A DNA stretch of 19,176 nt from Bacteroidales bacterium (GTDB lineage: Bacteria; Bacteroidota; Bacteroidia; Bacteroidales; JAADGE01): assembly GCA_024762915.1 (NCBI GenBank), contig JANTGL010000012.1, forward strand, positions 1 through 19,176. Reading direction: 5' to 3'. This document shows, one piece after another, positions 1 to 7,625 of this stretch. The notes under the pieces were generated by a model, which was not told the origin of the DNA, searched no databases, and saw only the letters and a program-made list of their open reading frames with translations. The translations under genes were made by a program, and so were the position numbers. How positions within the stretch are numbered: position 1 is the stretch's first letter; the number at the start of each line of letters is the position of its first letter.

Positions 1-787
1 AATCGGTTACCATTGCCAAATCCGGTTGAATTTCTTTCCAGGTCATAACCGATAAATTTGGGTGTTTTAAAGAAATCTCGCTTTTAACTTTTTCAAGCAT
101 TTTTTTATCCGTAATTCGGATAGCAATTTCATGAGCCGTATTTTCAGAAAAGCCGGTTAATCGAGCTAAATCGGTTTTTTTCACAAAAACATTTGTTTCG
201 TCAAGCATGGCGTTTGCCGTATTAAAAATCCCGGCAACACGAAAAGCTCCGCCTGTCATTGTTCCGTCTTTTTCCTGAAAGGTAAGAACGACTTTTGACC
301 GGAGATGTAATTTTAATTTTTCGGCTAGTTTTGAACTGATTAAAATCGGATTTCTTTTTGTGTTTTCAAAATAACTTCCCAAACTGTCCGGAATTTTATC
401 GTAAATATCCGTAACGGATTTTTCTTTTTCCGGATTTATTCCGTTAATCACAATACCGACGGCGGCTTCCGGAGAATTGGCCATTCCTATAATTTTCATT
501 CGAGAACAAACGGATTTAACTTCCGAGATTTCCGAAATCTCTTTTTCGAGCTTATCGGAATTTTCAATGACATATTTTGCTTCATTGTTTTCCGAATATT
601 TCGGATGATGAATTTGAATTTCCGAGACATAATCATTGATGGCATCTTTAACATGTTGGTCGGAAGAACCGAACATAATTCCGACGGACAGAATTCCGCC
701 GATTAAACCCAAGGTAACCGCAATCATTACAATGGCACTTCTGAGTTTATTTCGCCAAATATTTTTCCAAGCTATTGAGAGTAACAT
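1..787 (-). CDS. FtsX/MacB-type ABC transporter permease, partial (third of three)
   Basis: The reading frame opens at an ATG at 785-787 and stays open to the left edge, so the first 262 residues are visible and the C-terminus is missing. It begins MLLSIAWKNIWRNK, followed by a hydrophobic segment (about residues 17-38) and a large extracytoplasmic region typical of the MacB periplasmic core domain. The C-terminal membrane helices of this family would lie outside the window. FtsX-type permeases couple a cytoplasmic ATPase to lipoprotein sorting or export of envelope substrates. This copy shares only the N-terminal signature and general layout with the next two permeases and is clearly more diverged. 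It starts 33 bases after the neighbouring permease gene ends, so it is probably the same transcript. Family assignment is firm; substrate is unknown. Confidence 0.9.
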   Translation of the reverse strand, partial: MLLSIAWKNIWRNKLRSAIVMIAVTLGLIGGILSVGIMFGSSDQHVKDAINDYVSEIQIHHPKYSENNEAKYVIENSDKLEKEISEISEVKSVCSRMKIIGMANSPEAAVGIVINGINPEKEKSVTDIYDKIPDSLGSYFENTKRNPILISSKLAEKLKLHLRSKVVLTFQEKDGTMTGGAFRVAGIFNTANAMLDETNVFVKKTDLARLTGFSENTAHEIAIRITDKKMLEKVKSEISLKHPNLSVMTWKEIQPDLAMVTD

Positions 788-820
788 ATTTTTGAATTTT
801 TATTTTTATAACAGATTAAA

Positions 821-2038
821 TTAAGCCCGCATCGCATTCACGGGTTTTAAAGATGAAATTTTAAACATCGGATACGTTGCCGAGATTAATACAATAATTC
901 CGACAATTATCAATTGAGCATACATATATCCGGTGTCGGATGAAAATTGGATAACCGGTTCAAAACCGTTCTTTGCATACATTTCTGCCATGGTTCCTGA
1001 CAGTACAATCGGATTTATTGAATAATAAAAAATAATCGGAAGACTTGCCGCAAAACCCAAAACCACACCGACAAATCCCAAGAAAATTGTCTCCAAAAAA
1101 ACGGTCATTTCCAAACGAATTTTTTTCATTCCAACAGCCGTTAAAAGTCCGAATTCTTTTCTTCGTTCGGCAGTCATCATAATAACGGTTCCCAAAACCC
1201 CGAAACCGACAATCATATATAATAATCCCAGCATCACATAGCTGCTGACACTTTTTGTTTGAATAAGTTGTTTTAATTCCGGCAAAATTTCACCCCAATC
1301 TTGAACTTCGTATTTATCGAGATTAAGAAATCCGGCAATTTCAGATTTTACCGAAGCGGTATTTTTGTCTGCATCCAGTAATACGGCAATCCCGGTTAAT
1401 TTATTTTCCGTTGAATATAATTCTTGGGCTTCTTTTAAAGAAATATAGACCAAACTGCTGTTAAGTCTCGGAGACGGAAAATGCAAAAGCCCTCTGATCG
1501 GATATTTTCCGGCTGCGGATGCTGCATGATATCCTTGACCGAGTAATATAATGGTATCGTTTACTCCCACTTCTAAAAAAGATGCTAATTTATCCCCGAT
1601 TAATGCCCCTTTATCCTTGTTTGTCAGATAGTTCCCGAATGTTACTTTGTCGGAAATTTTTGTCATCTTGTTTTCTTCATCGGGAGAAATTCCGGTAACG
1701 AAACACCCTTTGGTATGATCTCCGGATGAGGCAAGCGCAAATGATTCTATTCTCGGAACAAAAGCTTTAACATGTTTCAAATTTTTTATTTTGTTGTTGT
1801 CTTCAAGGGCCGGTTCAAAAGAATTATTAATAATTTTTTCTTCGGAATAGCCTTTTTTATGAATTTGAATATGTCCGGAATAAGATGAAACCAAATTATC
1901 GGAAATTCTTCCGAAAGTTCCGATTTGCATCGAACGCATCATTAAACCGAAAAACACGGCAAAGAAAACGGATGCAGCCGTAATCAAGGTTCTTCTTTTA
2001 TTTCGCCAAATATTTCGCCAAGCTACTTTCAGTATCAT
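821..2038 (-). CDS. FtsX/MacB-type ABC transporter permease (second of three)
   Basis: This 405-residue inner-membrane permease has the LolC/LolE/MacB layout. It has an N-terminal membrane helix (about 18-36), an extracytoplasmic domain to about residue 265, then three C-terminal helices. The cytoplasmic loop after the second helix carries AERRKEFGLLTAVGM, the conserved FtsX-family segment thought to contact the ATPase. The C-terminus ends KPVNAMRA, the usual family ending. It is a close paralogue of the permease at 2050-3270; both contain RNIWRNKRRTLITAASVFF near the N-terminus and similar blocks throughout. It begins 11 bases after that gene ends, indicating one operon. No ATPase gene is adjacent. 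The likely role is moving lipoproteins or another lipid-linked envelope substrate; this is inferred from family and context. Confidence 0.92.
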   Translation of the reverse strand: MILKVAWRNIWRNKRRTLITAASVFFAVFFGLMMRSMQIGTFGRISDNLVSSYSGHIQIHKKGYSEEKIINNSFEPALEDNNKIKNLKHVKAFVPRIESFALASSGDHTKGCFVTGISPDEENKMTKISDKVTFGNYLTNKDKGALIGDKLASFLEVGVNDTIILLGQGYHAASAAGKYPIRGLLHFPSPRLNSSLVYISLKEAQELYSTENKLTGIAVLLDADKNTASVKSEIAGFLNLDKYEVQDWGEILPELKQLIQTKSVSSYVMLGLLYMIVGFGVLGTVIMMTAERRKEFGLLTAVGMKKIRLEMTVFLETIFLGFVGVVLGFAASLPIIFYYSINPIVLSGTMAEMYAKNGFEPVIQFSSDTGYMYAQLIIVGIIVLISATYPMFKISSLKPVNAMRA

Positions 2039-2049
2039 AATATTAAGTT

Positions 2050-3270
2050 TTAATTACGCATTGATTTAACGGGGTCAAGTTTAAAAATACGAATGACGGG
2101 GTATACAAATGCAATCAGGACAATTGCAAGAACGACTGTAATTTGACTGATCATAAAATGCAGATGAGTTGAAAAAGCCATCACCGGATCAAATCCGAAA
2201 GATTCAAACGCTTGACTTGCATCACCCGTAATATGAATCGGGCGTGTGCTGTAATAAAAGATAATAGGCAAAGAAACAAGAAAACCGGAAATAATTCCGA
2301 CAAGCCCTAATAAGATTGTTTCATAAAAGAGCATTCCGATAAGTTTTGCTTTATTCATTCCTACGGCAATAATAACACCGAATTCTTTTTTCCGTTCGGC
2401 GGTCATCATTACAATGGTGCCGAACACCCCGAAACCGACAATCATATATAAAATACCGAGCATAAATTGACCGCTGACATTATCACTTTCGATGGCTTGC
2501 TTTAATTCGGGAGTAATTTTTTCCCAAGACATTACTTCAAACTTATTTAAATCAACTTTTTCTGAAATGGCTTTTTCTGCCGCATCAATATCATCAGAAT
2601 TTTTAAGCAAAATTGACAATGAACTTAACATTCCGGGTGCTGAATATAAATCTTGTGCTTCATGTAAGTTAATGTAAATCATTTTATTATTCAAATCCGG
2701 AGAATTTAAATGAATAATACCGCGAACCGGATATTTTCCGGCTGCCGTTGCCGCATGATAACCTTGCCCCATCAGCACAAGGGTATCTTTAACAGAAAGT
2801 TTAAGGAAAGAAGCTAATTTTTCGGAAACCAAAACACCCGGATTATCTTCGGAGAGATAGTTTCCGGCAACAATTTTATTTGAAAGTTTTGTCATTTGAT
2901 TTTCCTCTTCGGGTTTTATGCCGATTACCAGACTTCCTTTTGTTTGTTCTCCGAAAGAAGCCAAAGCAAAACTTTCCAAGCGCGGAACGATTTTATCAAC
3001 CGATTGAATCGCGGAAACTTTTTTTTCGAGCTCAGGATTTTCCGGAAAGGTATTATTGATGATTTTATCGTCCCAATACCCGATTTTATGAATTTGAATA
3101 TGTCCGGTATAAGAAGAAACGACATTTTTAATCATTTCGGCATAGGTTCCGAGTTGCATCGAACGCATGAAAACGGCAAAAAACACGGCAAAAAATACCG
3201 ATGCGGCAGTAATTAGTGTTCGTCTTTTATTTCGCCAAATATTTCTTCGAGCTATTTTGAAACTGTTCAT
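2050..3270 (-). CDS. FtsX/MacB-type ABC transporter permease (first of three)
   Basis: This 406-residue permease has predicted membrane helices at about 18-36, 267-290, 311-340 and 373-392. A large extracytoplasmic domain lies between the first and second helices. The segment AERKKEFGVIIAVGM (about 291-305) is the conserved FtsX-family loop, and the ending LDPVKSMRN is typical. Together with the following gene it looks like a tandem duplicate, perhaps working as a heterodimer in the way LolC and LolE do. It starts 33 bases after the LolA-like gene, and that order (sorting factor then permeases) supports a lipoprotein or lipid trafficking role. Substrate and direction of transport cannot be read from the sequence. 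Confidence 0.92.
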   Translation of the reverse strand: MNSFKIARRNIWRNKRRTLITAASVFFAVFFAVFMRSMQLGTYAEMIKNVVSSYTGHIQIHKIGYWDDKIINNTFPENPELEKKVSAIQSVDKIVPRLESFALASFGEQTKGSLVIGIKPEEENQMTKLSNKIVAGNYLSEDNPGVLVSEKLASFLKLSVKDTLVLMGQGYHAATAAGKYPVRGIIHLNSPDLNNKMIYINLHEAQDLYSAPGMLSSLSILLKNSDDIDAAEKAISEKVDLNKFEVMSWEKITPELKQAIESDNVSGQFMLGILYMIVGFGVFGTIVMMTAERKKEFGVIIAVGMNKAKLIGMLFYETILLGLVGIISGFLVSLPIIFYYSTRPIHITGDASQAFESFGFDPVMAFSTHLHFMISQITVVLAIVLIAFVYPVIRIFKLDPVKSMRN

Positions 3271-3303
3271 TGTGTTGTTTTTAAAGAAAAAAGACCGATT
3301 TTG

Positions 3304-4053
3304 TTATTTTACCCGTTTCATATTCTGTTGTGTAAAAAAGTTATCGCTAATCGGTACGTCAAAAATCATTGAATTGATATCAACAACTGTTTTATGATTC
3401 GGTTCATCTGCCGGAATAATTTCAATATGTGTCGGAATTTTTTTGTTTCCCATCATTTTAACCGAAGAGGCGATTTCTGTCTTTACCAAATAATCGTCTT
3501 CATCGTAATATTCCGATTTCATTTGATTGTATTCGTCTTTGCTGATCCATTTTATCAATTTTCCCCAAATAACAACGGCATCTTCTTTCGGTGTGAGTTC
3601 AATTTTCCAACAATCAATACCGTCAATTTTTTCGGAAGCGATAATTTTATGCGTGTAATCGTTAACAATTGAGGATTCTTTCAGAATGTCGTCATTCGTA
3701 TAATCGGAACCCATCCAACCTTGCGACATCAAAGACGGCGGCATTTTGATTAAGCGGGAAATTTTAGGGTTCCATGTCCACATTTCATTTTGTCGTTTTA
3801 AAAACGTTTGTCCTTTTTCTTTAGCCGGATAAGTAATTAAGGCAAGAGAATAATCGCTGCCTTTTCCCCATGTTTTAAATTTTAAGGTTCGCTTCCAAGT
3901 CGGGCGAACAATGGTCATGGTCATTTCGGATTTTGCCGAATTTCCTCTGTATTTTTTATCGGCTTTTTTTATGATTTCTGTAGCATTTTGCGAAAAACAG
4001 GAGGAAACAATGAAAATTGCACTTAAAAAGAATATTGATTTTATGACTTTCAT
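3304..4053 (-). CDS. LolA-like outer-membrane lipoprotein-sorting protein
   Basis: With the start at 4053 the product is 249 residues. It opens with MKVIKSIFFLSAIFIVSSC, a hydrophobic signal peptide ending in a plausible lipobox (VSSC, Cys19), so it is probably a periplasmic lipoprotein itself. The body resembles the LolA-like family annotated as outer membrane lipoprotein-sorting protein (COG2834 type). It has MWTWNPKISRLIKMPP (about 91-106) followed by GSDYTNDDIL (about 115-124), the motif typical of that family. Proteins of this fold form an open beta-barrel half-shell that carries acyl chains across the periplasm. The frame extends upstream to 4137, but that would overlap the preceding gene by 74 bases and bury the signal peptide, so 4053 is preferred. 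Its position directly before the FtsX permeases suggests it receives or delivers their substrate. Confidence 0.85.
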   Translation of the reverse strand: MKVIKSIFFLSAIFIVSSCFSQNATEIIKKADKKYRGNSAKSEMTMTIVRPTWKRTLKFKTWGKGSDYSLALITYPAKEKGQTFLKRQNEMWTWNPKISRLIKMPPSLMSQGWMGSDYTNDDILKESSIVNDYTHKIIASEKIDGIDCWKIELTPKEDAVVIWGKLIKWISKDEYNQMKSEYYDEDDYLVKTEIASSVKMMGNKKIPTHIEIIPADEPNHKTVVDINSMIFDVPISDNFFTQQNMKRVK

Positions 4054-4063
4054 AATAGTTAAA

Positions 4064-4753
4064 TTAGTAAATAAAGGGTATAAACTTTTTTGTATGATTT
4101 TTATATTCAGAAAATTGATTTTTGTATTTTTCCGCAAGGTAATTGTCTAATTTAGGAATGTTAAAGAAAACAAAAAAGAGAAATAAAAAGATTGGTATCC
4201 AAGCGGAATAAATGTTATGTGTTAATACTGAATATCCGATAACCCACAGTAAATCACCGAAATAATTAATGTGCATTGAATATTTAAAAAGATTTATTGT
4301 GTATAATTTTCCTTTGTTTGTCGGATCTTTTTTCCAAACGTATCGTTGATATTCAGAAAATGAGTTGAGGTATGAACCGTACAGAAAAATTAAAATTCCG
4401 AAATAATCAATCATCCCGATTGATGAAGGAGAACCGTATCCGAAAAATGCAAAACCGATGTAATATAAAGCAAAAGCAAGCGGGACACTGACGGTTTCTT
4501 CAAACGGAATACGGCGTTTTACAAACACAAACATTGCAAAACTAATTCTCAGAAATACAATAATAGAAAAGCTGAAAATAATTATTCTTCGCATCAGGTT
4601 TCCTTCTTGCAGATCAATCCCGAACCAATTGTAAATAGATGTACCGCCTTTTTTGAACGCAATAAAATAAGCAAAGTATAACAAAACCAATTCAAGGCCG
4701 ATGATTATCAGTTTTTGAGGAATACTTTTTGCTTTTTTACCGTATAAATCCAT
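4064..4753 (-). CDS. Membrane enzyme of the isoprenylcysteine methyltransferase / DUF1295 steroid-reductase-like family
   Basis: This 229-residue protein has about six hydrophobic segments. Its C-terminal third carries the conserved block of this superfamily: GKLYTINLFKYSMHINYFGD (148-167), then LDNYLAEKY (202-210) and a terminal EYKNHTKKFIPFIY. In characterised relatives this region binds the cofactor: S-adenosylmethionine in isoprenylcysteine or phospholipid methyltransferases, NADPH in steroid 5-alpha reductases. Sequence alone does not decide between these reactions. It starts one base after the regulator gene stops and ends 10 bases before the LolA-like gene starts, so it is embedded in the transport operon and probably acts on a lipid or lipid-linked substrate there (inference). 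Confidence 0.75.
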   Translation of the reverse strand: MDLYGKKAKSIPQKLIIIGLELVLLYFAYFIAFKKGGTSIYNWFGIDLQEGNLMRRIIIFSFSIIVFLRISFAMFVFVKRRIPFEETVSVPLAFALYYIGFAFFGYGSPSSIGMIDYFGILIFLYGSYLNSFSEYQRYVWKKDPTNKGKLYTINLFKYSMHINYFGDLLWVIGYSVLTHNIYSAWIPIFLFLFFVFFNIPKLDNYLAEKYKNQFSEYKNHTKKFIPFIY

Positions 4754-4754
4754 T

Positions 4755-5342
4755 TTATTTGAATTTCTTTTTATAGTAGTTTATTACAGACGTTTCATAT
4801 TTTTTCAGAGGAAGGATTTCCGGATTTCCGATAAACATAATTGTAATTCCTTTGATGAGAGCAGAAAATATGATTAGCTCTTCTTCGGGATTGTCACACT
4901 TATTTCGTTTAAAAAAATCTAAAAGCATTGATAAATAATGCTCACTTTTTTCTTCAAAATCTTTTCCGACAAGTTGAGATACATTCGGCTTTAACATTGT
5001 TACAGAAAAAAGTCTCCAAAAATTAACATTTTCTTTAACAACTTTAAAGTTTTGTTCAATAAAATAATAAAACTCTTCGTTTGTTAAAACCCCGTCATGA
5101 TTCGGGTCAAAATATACCCAGATTTTATCATGAGCTTGTTTCATGATTTCTTTGAGTAAAGCTTCTTTGCTTTCAAAATAATTGTACAATAATCCTTTTG
5201 AAACTCCGGCTCTTTTAGTAATTTTGTTTATTGAAGAGGCGTGGTATCCTTGTTCGGCAAACTCCTCAAGAGCTGCATTCATGATCAATTCTTTTTTTGT
5301 TGTCCTAATTTCTTCAAATTGTTCTTCGGTTCTTGGACACAT
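4755..5342 (-). CDS. TetR/AcrR-family transcriptional regulator with an EF-hand-like loop
   Basis: This 195-residue regulator has an N-terminal TetR helix-turn-helix: the segment SINKITKRAGVSKGLLYNYF (37-56) is the classic recognition-helix block, followed by ESKEALL. The remainder is helical and would form the ligand-binding and dimerisation domain. Unusually, residues 79-90 read DPNHDGVLTNEE and fit the canonical EF-hand calcium loop (acidic or polar residues at loop positions 1, 3, 5 and 9, Gly at 6, a hydrophobic residue at 8, Glu at 12), with helix-like sequence on both sides. It is the first gene of the minus-strand operon and is preceded by a palindrome overlapping its promoter, so it probably represses itself and the transport genes. 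Ligand unknown; calcium binding is a hypothesis. Confidence 0.93.
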   Translation of the reverse strand: MCPRTEEQFEEIRTTKKELIMNAALEEFAEQGYHASSINKITKRAGVSKGLLYNYFESKEALLKEIMKQAHDKIWVYFDPNHDGVLTNEEFYYFIEQNFKVVKENVNFWRLFSVTMLKPNVSQLVGKDFEEKSEHYLSMLLDFFKRNKCDNPEEELIIFSALIKGITIMFIGNPEILPLKKYETSVINYYKKKFK

Positions 5343-5352
5343 TTTTATTGTT

Positions 5353-5374
5353 TTTGACTGAACGTTTGGTCAAA
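5353..5374. promoter_or_regulatory. Probable TetR operator (22-bp palindrome)
   Basis: The arms TTTGAC (5353-5358) and GTCAAA (5369-5374) flank a self-complementary centre AACGTT (5361-5366). Eighteen of 22 positions are symmetric. It lies 11 bases upstream of the regulator start codon and overlaps the -7 promoter element on the minus strand. Its size, symmetry and location fit a TetR-family dimer site used for autorepression. Binding itself is inferred. Confidence 0.75.
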
Positions 5375-5401
5375 GATATGATAAGTTTTTTTTATTTCAA
5401 A
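5371..5401 (-). promoter_or_regulatory. Bacteroidota-type promoter of the regulator/transport operon
   Basis: On the minus strand, TATCTTTG (5371-5378) matches the -7 consensus TAnnTTTG, and TTTG (5398-5401) is the -33 element with a 19-base spacer. Both fit the promoter type described for Bacteroides and Flavobacterium primary sigma factors. The -7 element shares four bases with the palindromic operator, so a bound regulator should block polymerase. Confidence 0.7.
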
Positions 5402-5421
5402 ATAAAATGCAATAATATTTT

Positions 5422-5429
5422 TAACTTTG
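5422..5429 (+). promoter_or_regulatory. Candidate -7 element for the FHA gene
   Basis: TAACTTTG matches TAnnTTTG and ends 19 bases before the FHA-protein start codon. No good -33 TTTG lies at the expected spacing, so this is weaker than the divergent minus-strand promoter. If real, the two transcripts start about 45 bases apart, back to back. Confidence 0.4.
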
Positions 5430-5448
5430 TTTAAAATATCAAAAACCG

Positions 5449-6765
5449 ATGAAGTTCAAAGCATTAATTTTTATACTGTTTATTGTAATTCGATTAAATG
5501 CTCAAAAAGAGATAAAGATTGTTAAAATAGACAATTCCGAATATCCGCAAATTGAAATGCTGATAAAAAGCAACAAAAATCTTGATACAAGCAATCTCCA
5601 AATAGTTGAAAAAAAGCAAAAACTACATTTTTTGGCTTCGGATGTTCCTTATAAAGAAATAAAACATGAGCGACGCATTTTATTTTTAATTAATGAAACG
5701 GAAATTCAAACAATAAAAAATCTGTTGCGGGATGAAATTTCTAAATTAAAAAAATCTGATAAAATTAATATCGGAATTATGTCAAAAGGGAAAAACGGAA
5801 AGATAAAAATTCATTATACGGCTCCGGAATTTAGTGCAAATCATCAATTTTTCGTTTATCATATCGAACATTCTTTCTTTGAGTTTAAATTCCCTAAAAG
5901 CAATACTTGTAAAACGGAAAGCCGGATTCAGTCCTATTTGTTTTCGGGGAATAATGATATAAAAAATATCGGGATTATTATTTTGGGAAATCTGGCAGAT
6001 AATGATTTAAACTTTTGTGCAGGAATACAAAAAAAAACACTTGCTCCGATTTATGTCTTACAAACAAGTCCGTTAATTAAAGAAAAAGAAGACAAAATTA
6101 TTGCCGTTTGCATGAAATCCGGCGGGATGTATACGCAAAGTAAATCGGATAAGGACGGATTAAACGTTTTAAATCGTTACAATGAAGATATCTCTCTTGA
6201 CCCGTTTAATACAAAATCGAACCTAAAAAAAATTACGTTTCAAATATCCGGGAAAAATAATAAAACAGGAATTACAATAAATTACGGGAAAGAGTCTCAA
6301 CTTTTTACAATTCGGAAACCGAAGAGAAATGAATTATCACAAAAAGAACTTTTTTTAACGGTTTTTTCTTCCGTTTTATTGATATTTATCCTGTTACTTC
6401 TGCTTAAATACCGGAAATACAAGAAAAAAAACAACCGGAATGAGAACAACGCGATTGAATTGCAACCGATGAATATTACCATTCCGATAGAAATAAATAT
6501 AAAGGGTAAGGGTTTAAATAAAAACTATTTTTTTGAAAAGCACTTAATCAGAATCGGAAGAAATAAGGATAATGATATTGTCATTCCCGATACAACCGTT
6601 TCGGGAAATCATGCCATTATTAATAAACAAGGGAAAGAATTTACAATTCAGGATTTGGGAAGCACCAACGGTGTTATTGTAAATCAAAAAAAGGTAAAGA
6701 AACATGTTCTTAAAACGGGAGAAAAAATAAAACTCGGCGGAATTGTTTTATATGTCAGATTTTAA
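5449..6765 (+). CDS. Single-pass membrane protein with cytoplasmic FHA domain and degenerate vWA-like exported domain
   Basis: This 438-residue protein starts with a signal peptide (about 1-18, ending LNAQ). An exported region of about 280 residues follows, then a membrane helix (about 301-320, followed by a Lys/Arg-rich stop-transfer stretch) and a C-terminal FHA domain (about 345-438). The FHA domain has the expected phosphothreonine-binding residues: GR at 370-371, S385 and H388 in VSGNH, and N407-G408 in DLGSTNG. The exported region alternates predicted strands and helices (RRILFLI at 76-81, NIGIIILG at 173-180, APIYVLQ at 199-205), resembling a von Willebrand A fold. Where the metal site DxSxS would be it has INETE, so a working metal site is unlikely. 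FHA domains read phosphothreonine, and the kinase and phosphatase at 13290-16150 are the obvious partners. vWA assignment is tentative; FHA is secure. Confidence 0.9.
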   Translation: MKFKALIFILFIVIRLNAQKEIKIVKIDNSEYPQIEMLIKSNKNLDTSNLQIVEKKQKLHFLASDVPYKEIKHERRILFLINETEIQTIKNLLRDEISKLKKSDKINIGIMSKGKNGKIKIHYTAPEFSANHQFFVYHIEHSFFEFKFPKSNTCKTESRIQSYLFSGNNDIKNIGIIILGNLADNDLNFCAGIQKKTLAPIYVLQTSPLIKEKEDKIIAVCMKSGGMYTQSKSDKDGLNVLNRYNEDISLDPFNTKSNLKKITFQISGKNNKTGITINYGKESQLFTIRKPKRNELSQKELFLTVFSSVLLIFILLLLLKYRKYKKKNNRNENNAIELQPMNITIPIEINIKGKGLNKNYFFEKHLIRIGRNKDNDIVIPDTTVSGNHAIINKQGKEFTIQDLGSTNGVIVNQKKVKKHVLKTGEKIKLGGIVLYVRF

Positions 6766-6769
6766 CATC

Positions 6770-7576
6770 TTATCTCTTGAATGTTTGTGTCTTTATTTCA
6801 AATATAAAATCCGGAACAGATTGAGGGATTAAAATTTCACCCTTAATTTTTTTAGGAATATAAACAGCACACATTGTTCCTTTAACATGATATAAATTTG
6901 AATGTTTTTCTTCGGGTGTTCCGTCTAAAATTCCGGCAAGAACCGGAAACCTTACTTTTTCGGGATTGTATGCATAATCGTGCCAAATAACGATTGAGTT
7001 TTCATGAGTTAAATATTTAAAAGTATTTTCCGTATCACTTTTAACAAAGTCGTAATGATGATTTCCGTCAATAAAAATTAAATCGAATTTTGTATTCAGT
7101 TCCGAATAATTAAATGTTAAAGAATTTCCTTTTAAATGAACAATATTTTCTTTTTCTTCTGAAAACAGACCGATTTGATTAATATAATCTTGTGAAAGGT
7201 TTAAGGCTTTCATTTCTTCATCCGACAAGTTTAAAGTAAAACATTTTTTTGCTACAGATGCGATATTTGCCGATGTTTCGCCGCGCCATGTTCCGAATTC
7301 GAAAAAAAAACAGTTATTAAAACTTGCAGCAGCATTTTTTAATAATAAAATATCCGTAATCAGTGAGCCGCCTTCGGTAAAAGAATATGGACTAACGGTT
7401 TTTTCCGTAATATCAAAAAGTTGCTCAGGTTTAACAACGGGCAAGCCGGTTGTTTTCTGATATTTTTTCAGAACATATTCATTCCAAACATCCGGAGTAT
7501 TTAAAACGGTGTTTAATAATATTGGTTTCTTTAATATTAAACCGATTGCTTTTAAAGCTTTTGATAGTTTTGACAT
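6770..7576 (-). CDS. Class I SAM-dependent methyltransferase
   Basis: This 268-residue protein has a Rossmann-type methyltransferase core. Motif I is FFEFGTWRGETS (91-102), binding S-adenosylmethionine. DLIFIDGNHHYDFVKSD (165-181) and IVIWHDY (195-201) match the later conserved strands of the small-molecule/sugar methyltransferase group often annotated Methyltransf_24. The His-Asp pairs in HHYD and WHDY may bind a metal, as in related metal-dependent O-methyltransferases. It is the last gene of the glycan operon and stops 4 bases from the convergent FHA gene. A role in modifying the glycan or its precursor is inferred from context. It is separated from the preceding FkbM gene by a 49-base A+T-rich gap in which I see no signal. 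Confidence 0.82.
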   Translation of the reverse strand: MSKLSKALKAIGLILKKPILLNTVLNTPDVWNEYVLKKYQKTTGLPVVKPEQLFDITEKTVSPYSFTEGGSLITDILLLKNAAASFNNCFFFEFGTWRGETSANIASVAKKCFTLNLSDEEMKALNLSQDYINQIGLFSEEKENIVHLKGNSLTFNYSELNTKFDLIFIDGNHHYDFVKSDTENTFKYLTHENSIVIWHDYAYNPEKVRFPVLAGILDGTPEEKHSNLYHVKGTMCAVYIPKKIKGEILIPQSVPDFIFEIKTQTFKR

Positions 7577-7625
7577 TTTATTTGATATTAATTTAAGAAA
7601 TAAAAAAAATAATTGTCATAAATTT

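Noticed and set aside
2896..3216. Long open frame opposite the first permease
   Set aside because: Antisense shadow of a well-supported permease; low-complexity protein with no recognisable domain.
4054..4137. Upstream extension of the LolA-like gene to an ATG at 4137
   Set aside because: It would overlap the preceding membrane-enzyme gene by 74 bases and put 28 residues in front of an otherwise clean lipoprotein signal peptide.
6740..6800. Bidirectional terminator between the convergent FHA and methyltransferase genes
   Set aside because: Only 4 bases separate the stop codons and I find no inverted repeat followed by a T-run on either strand.
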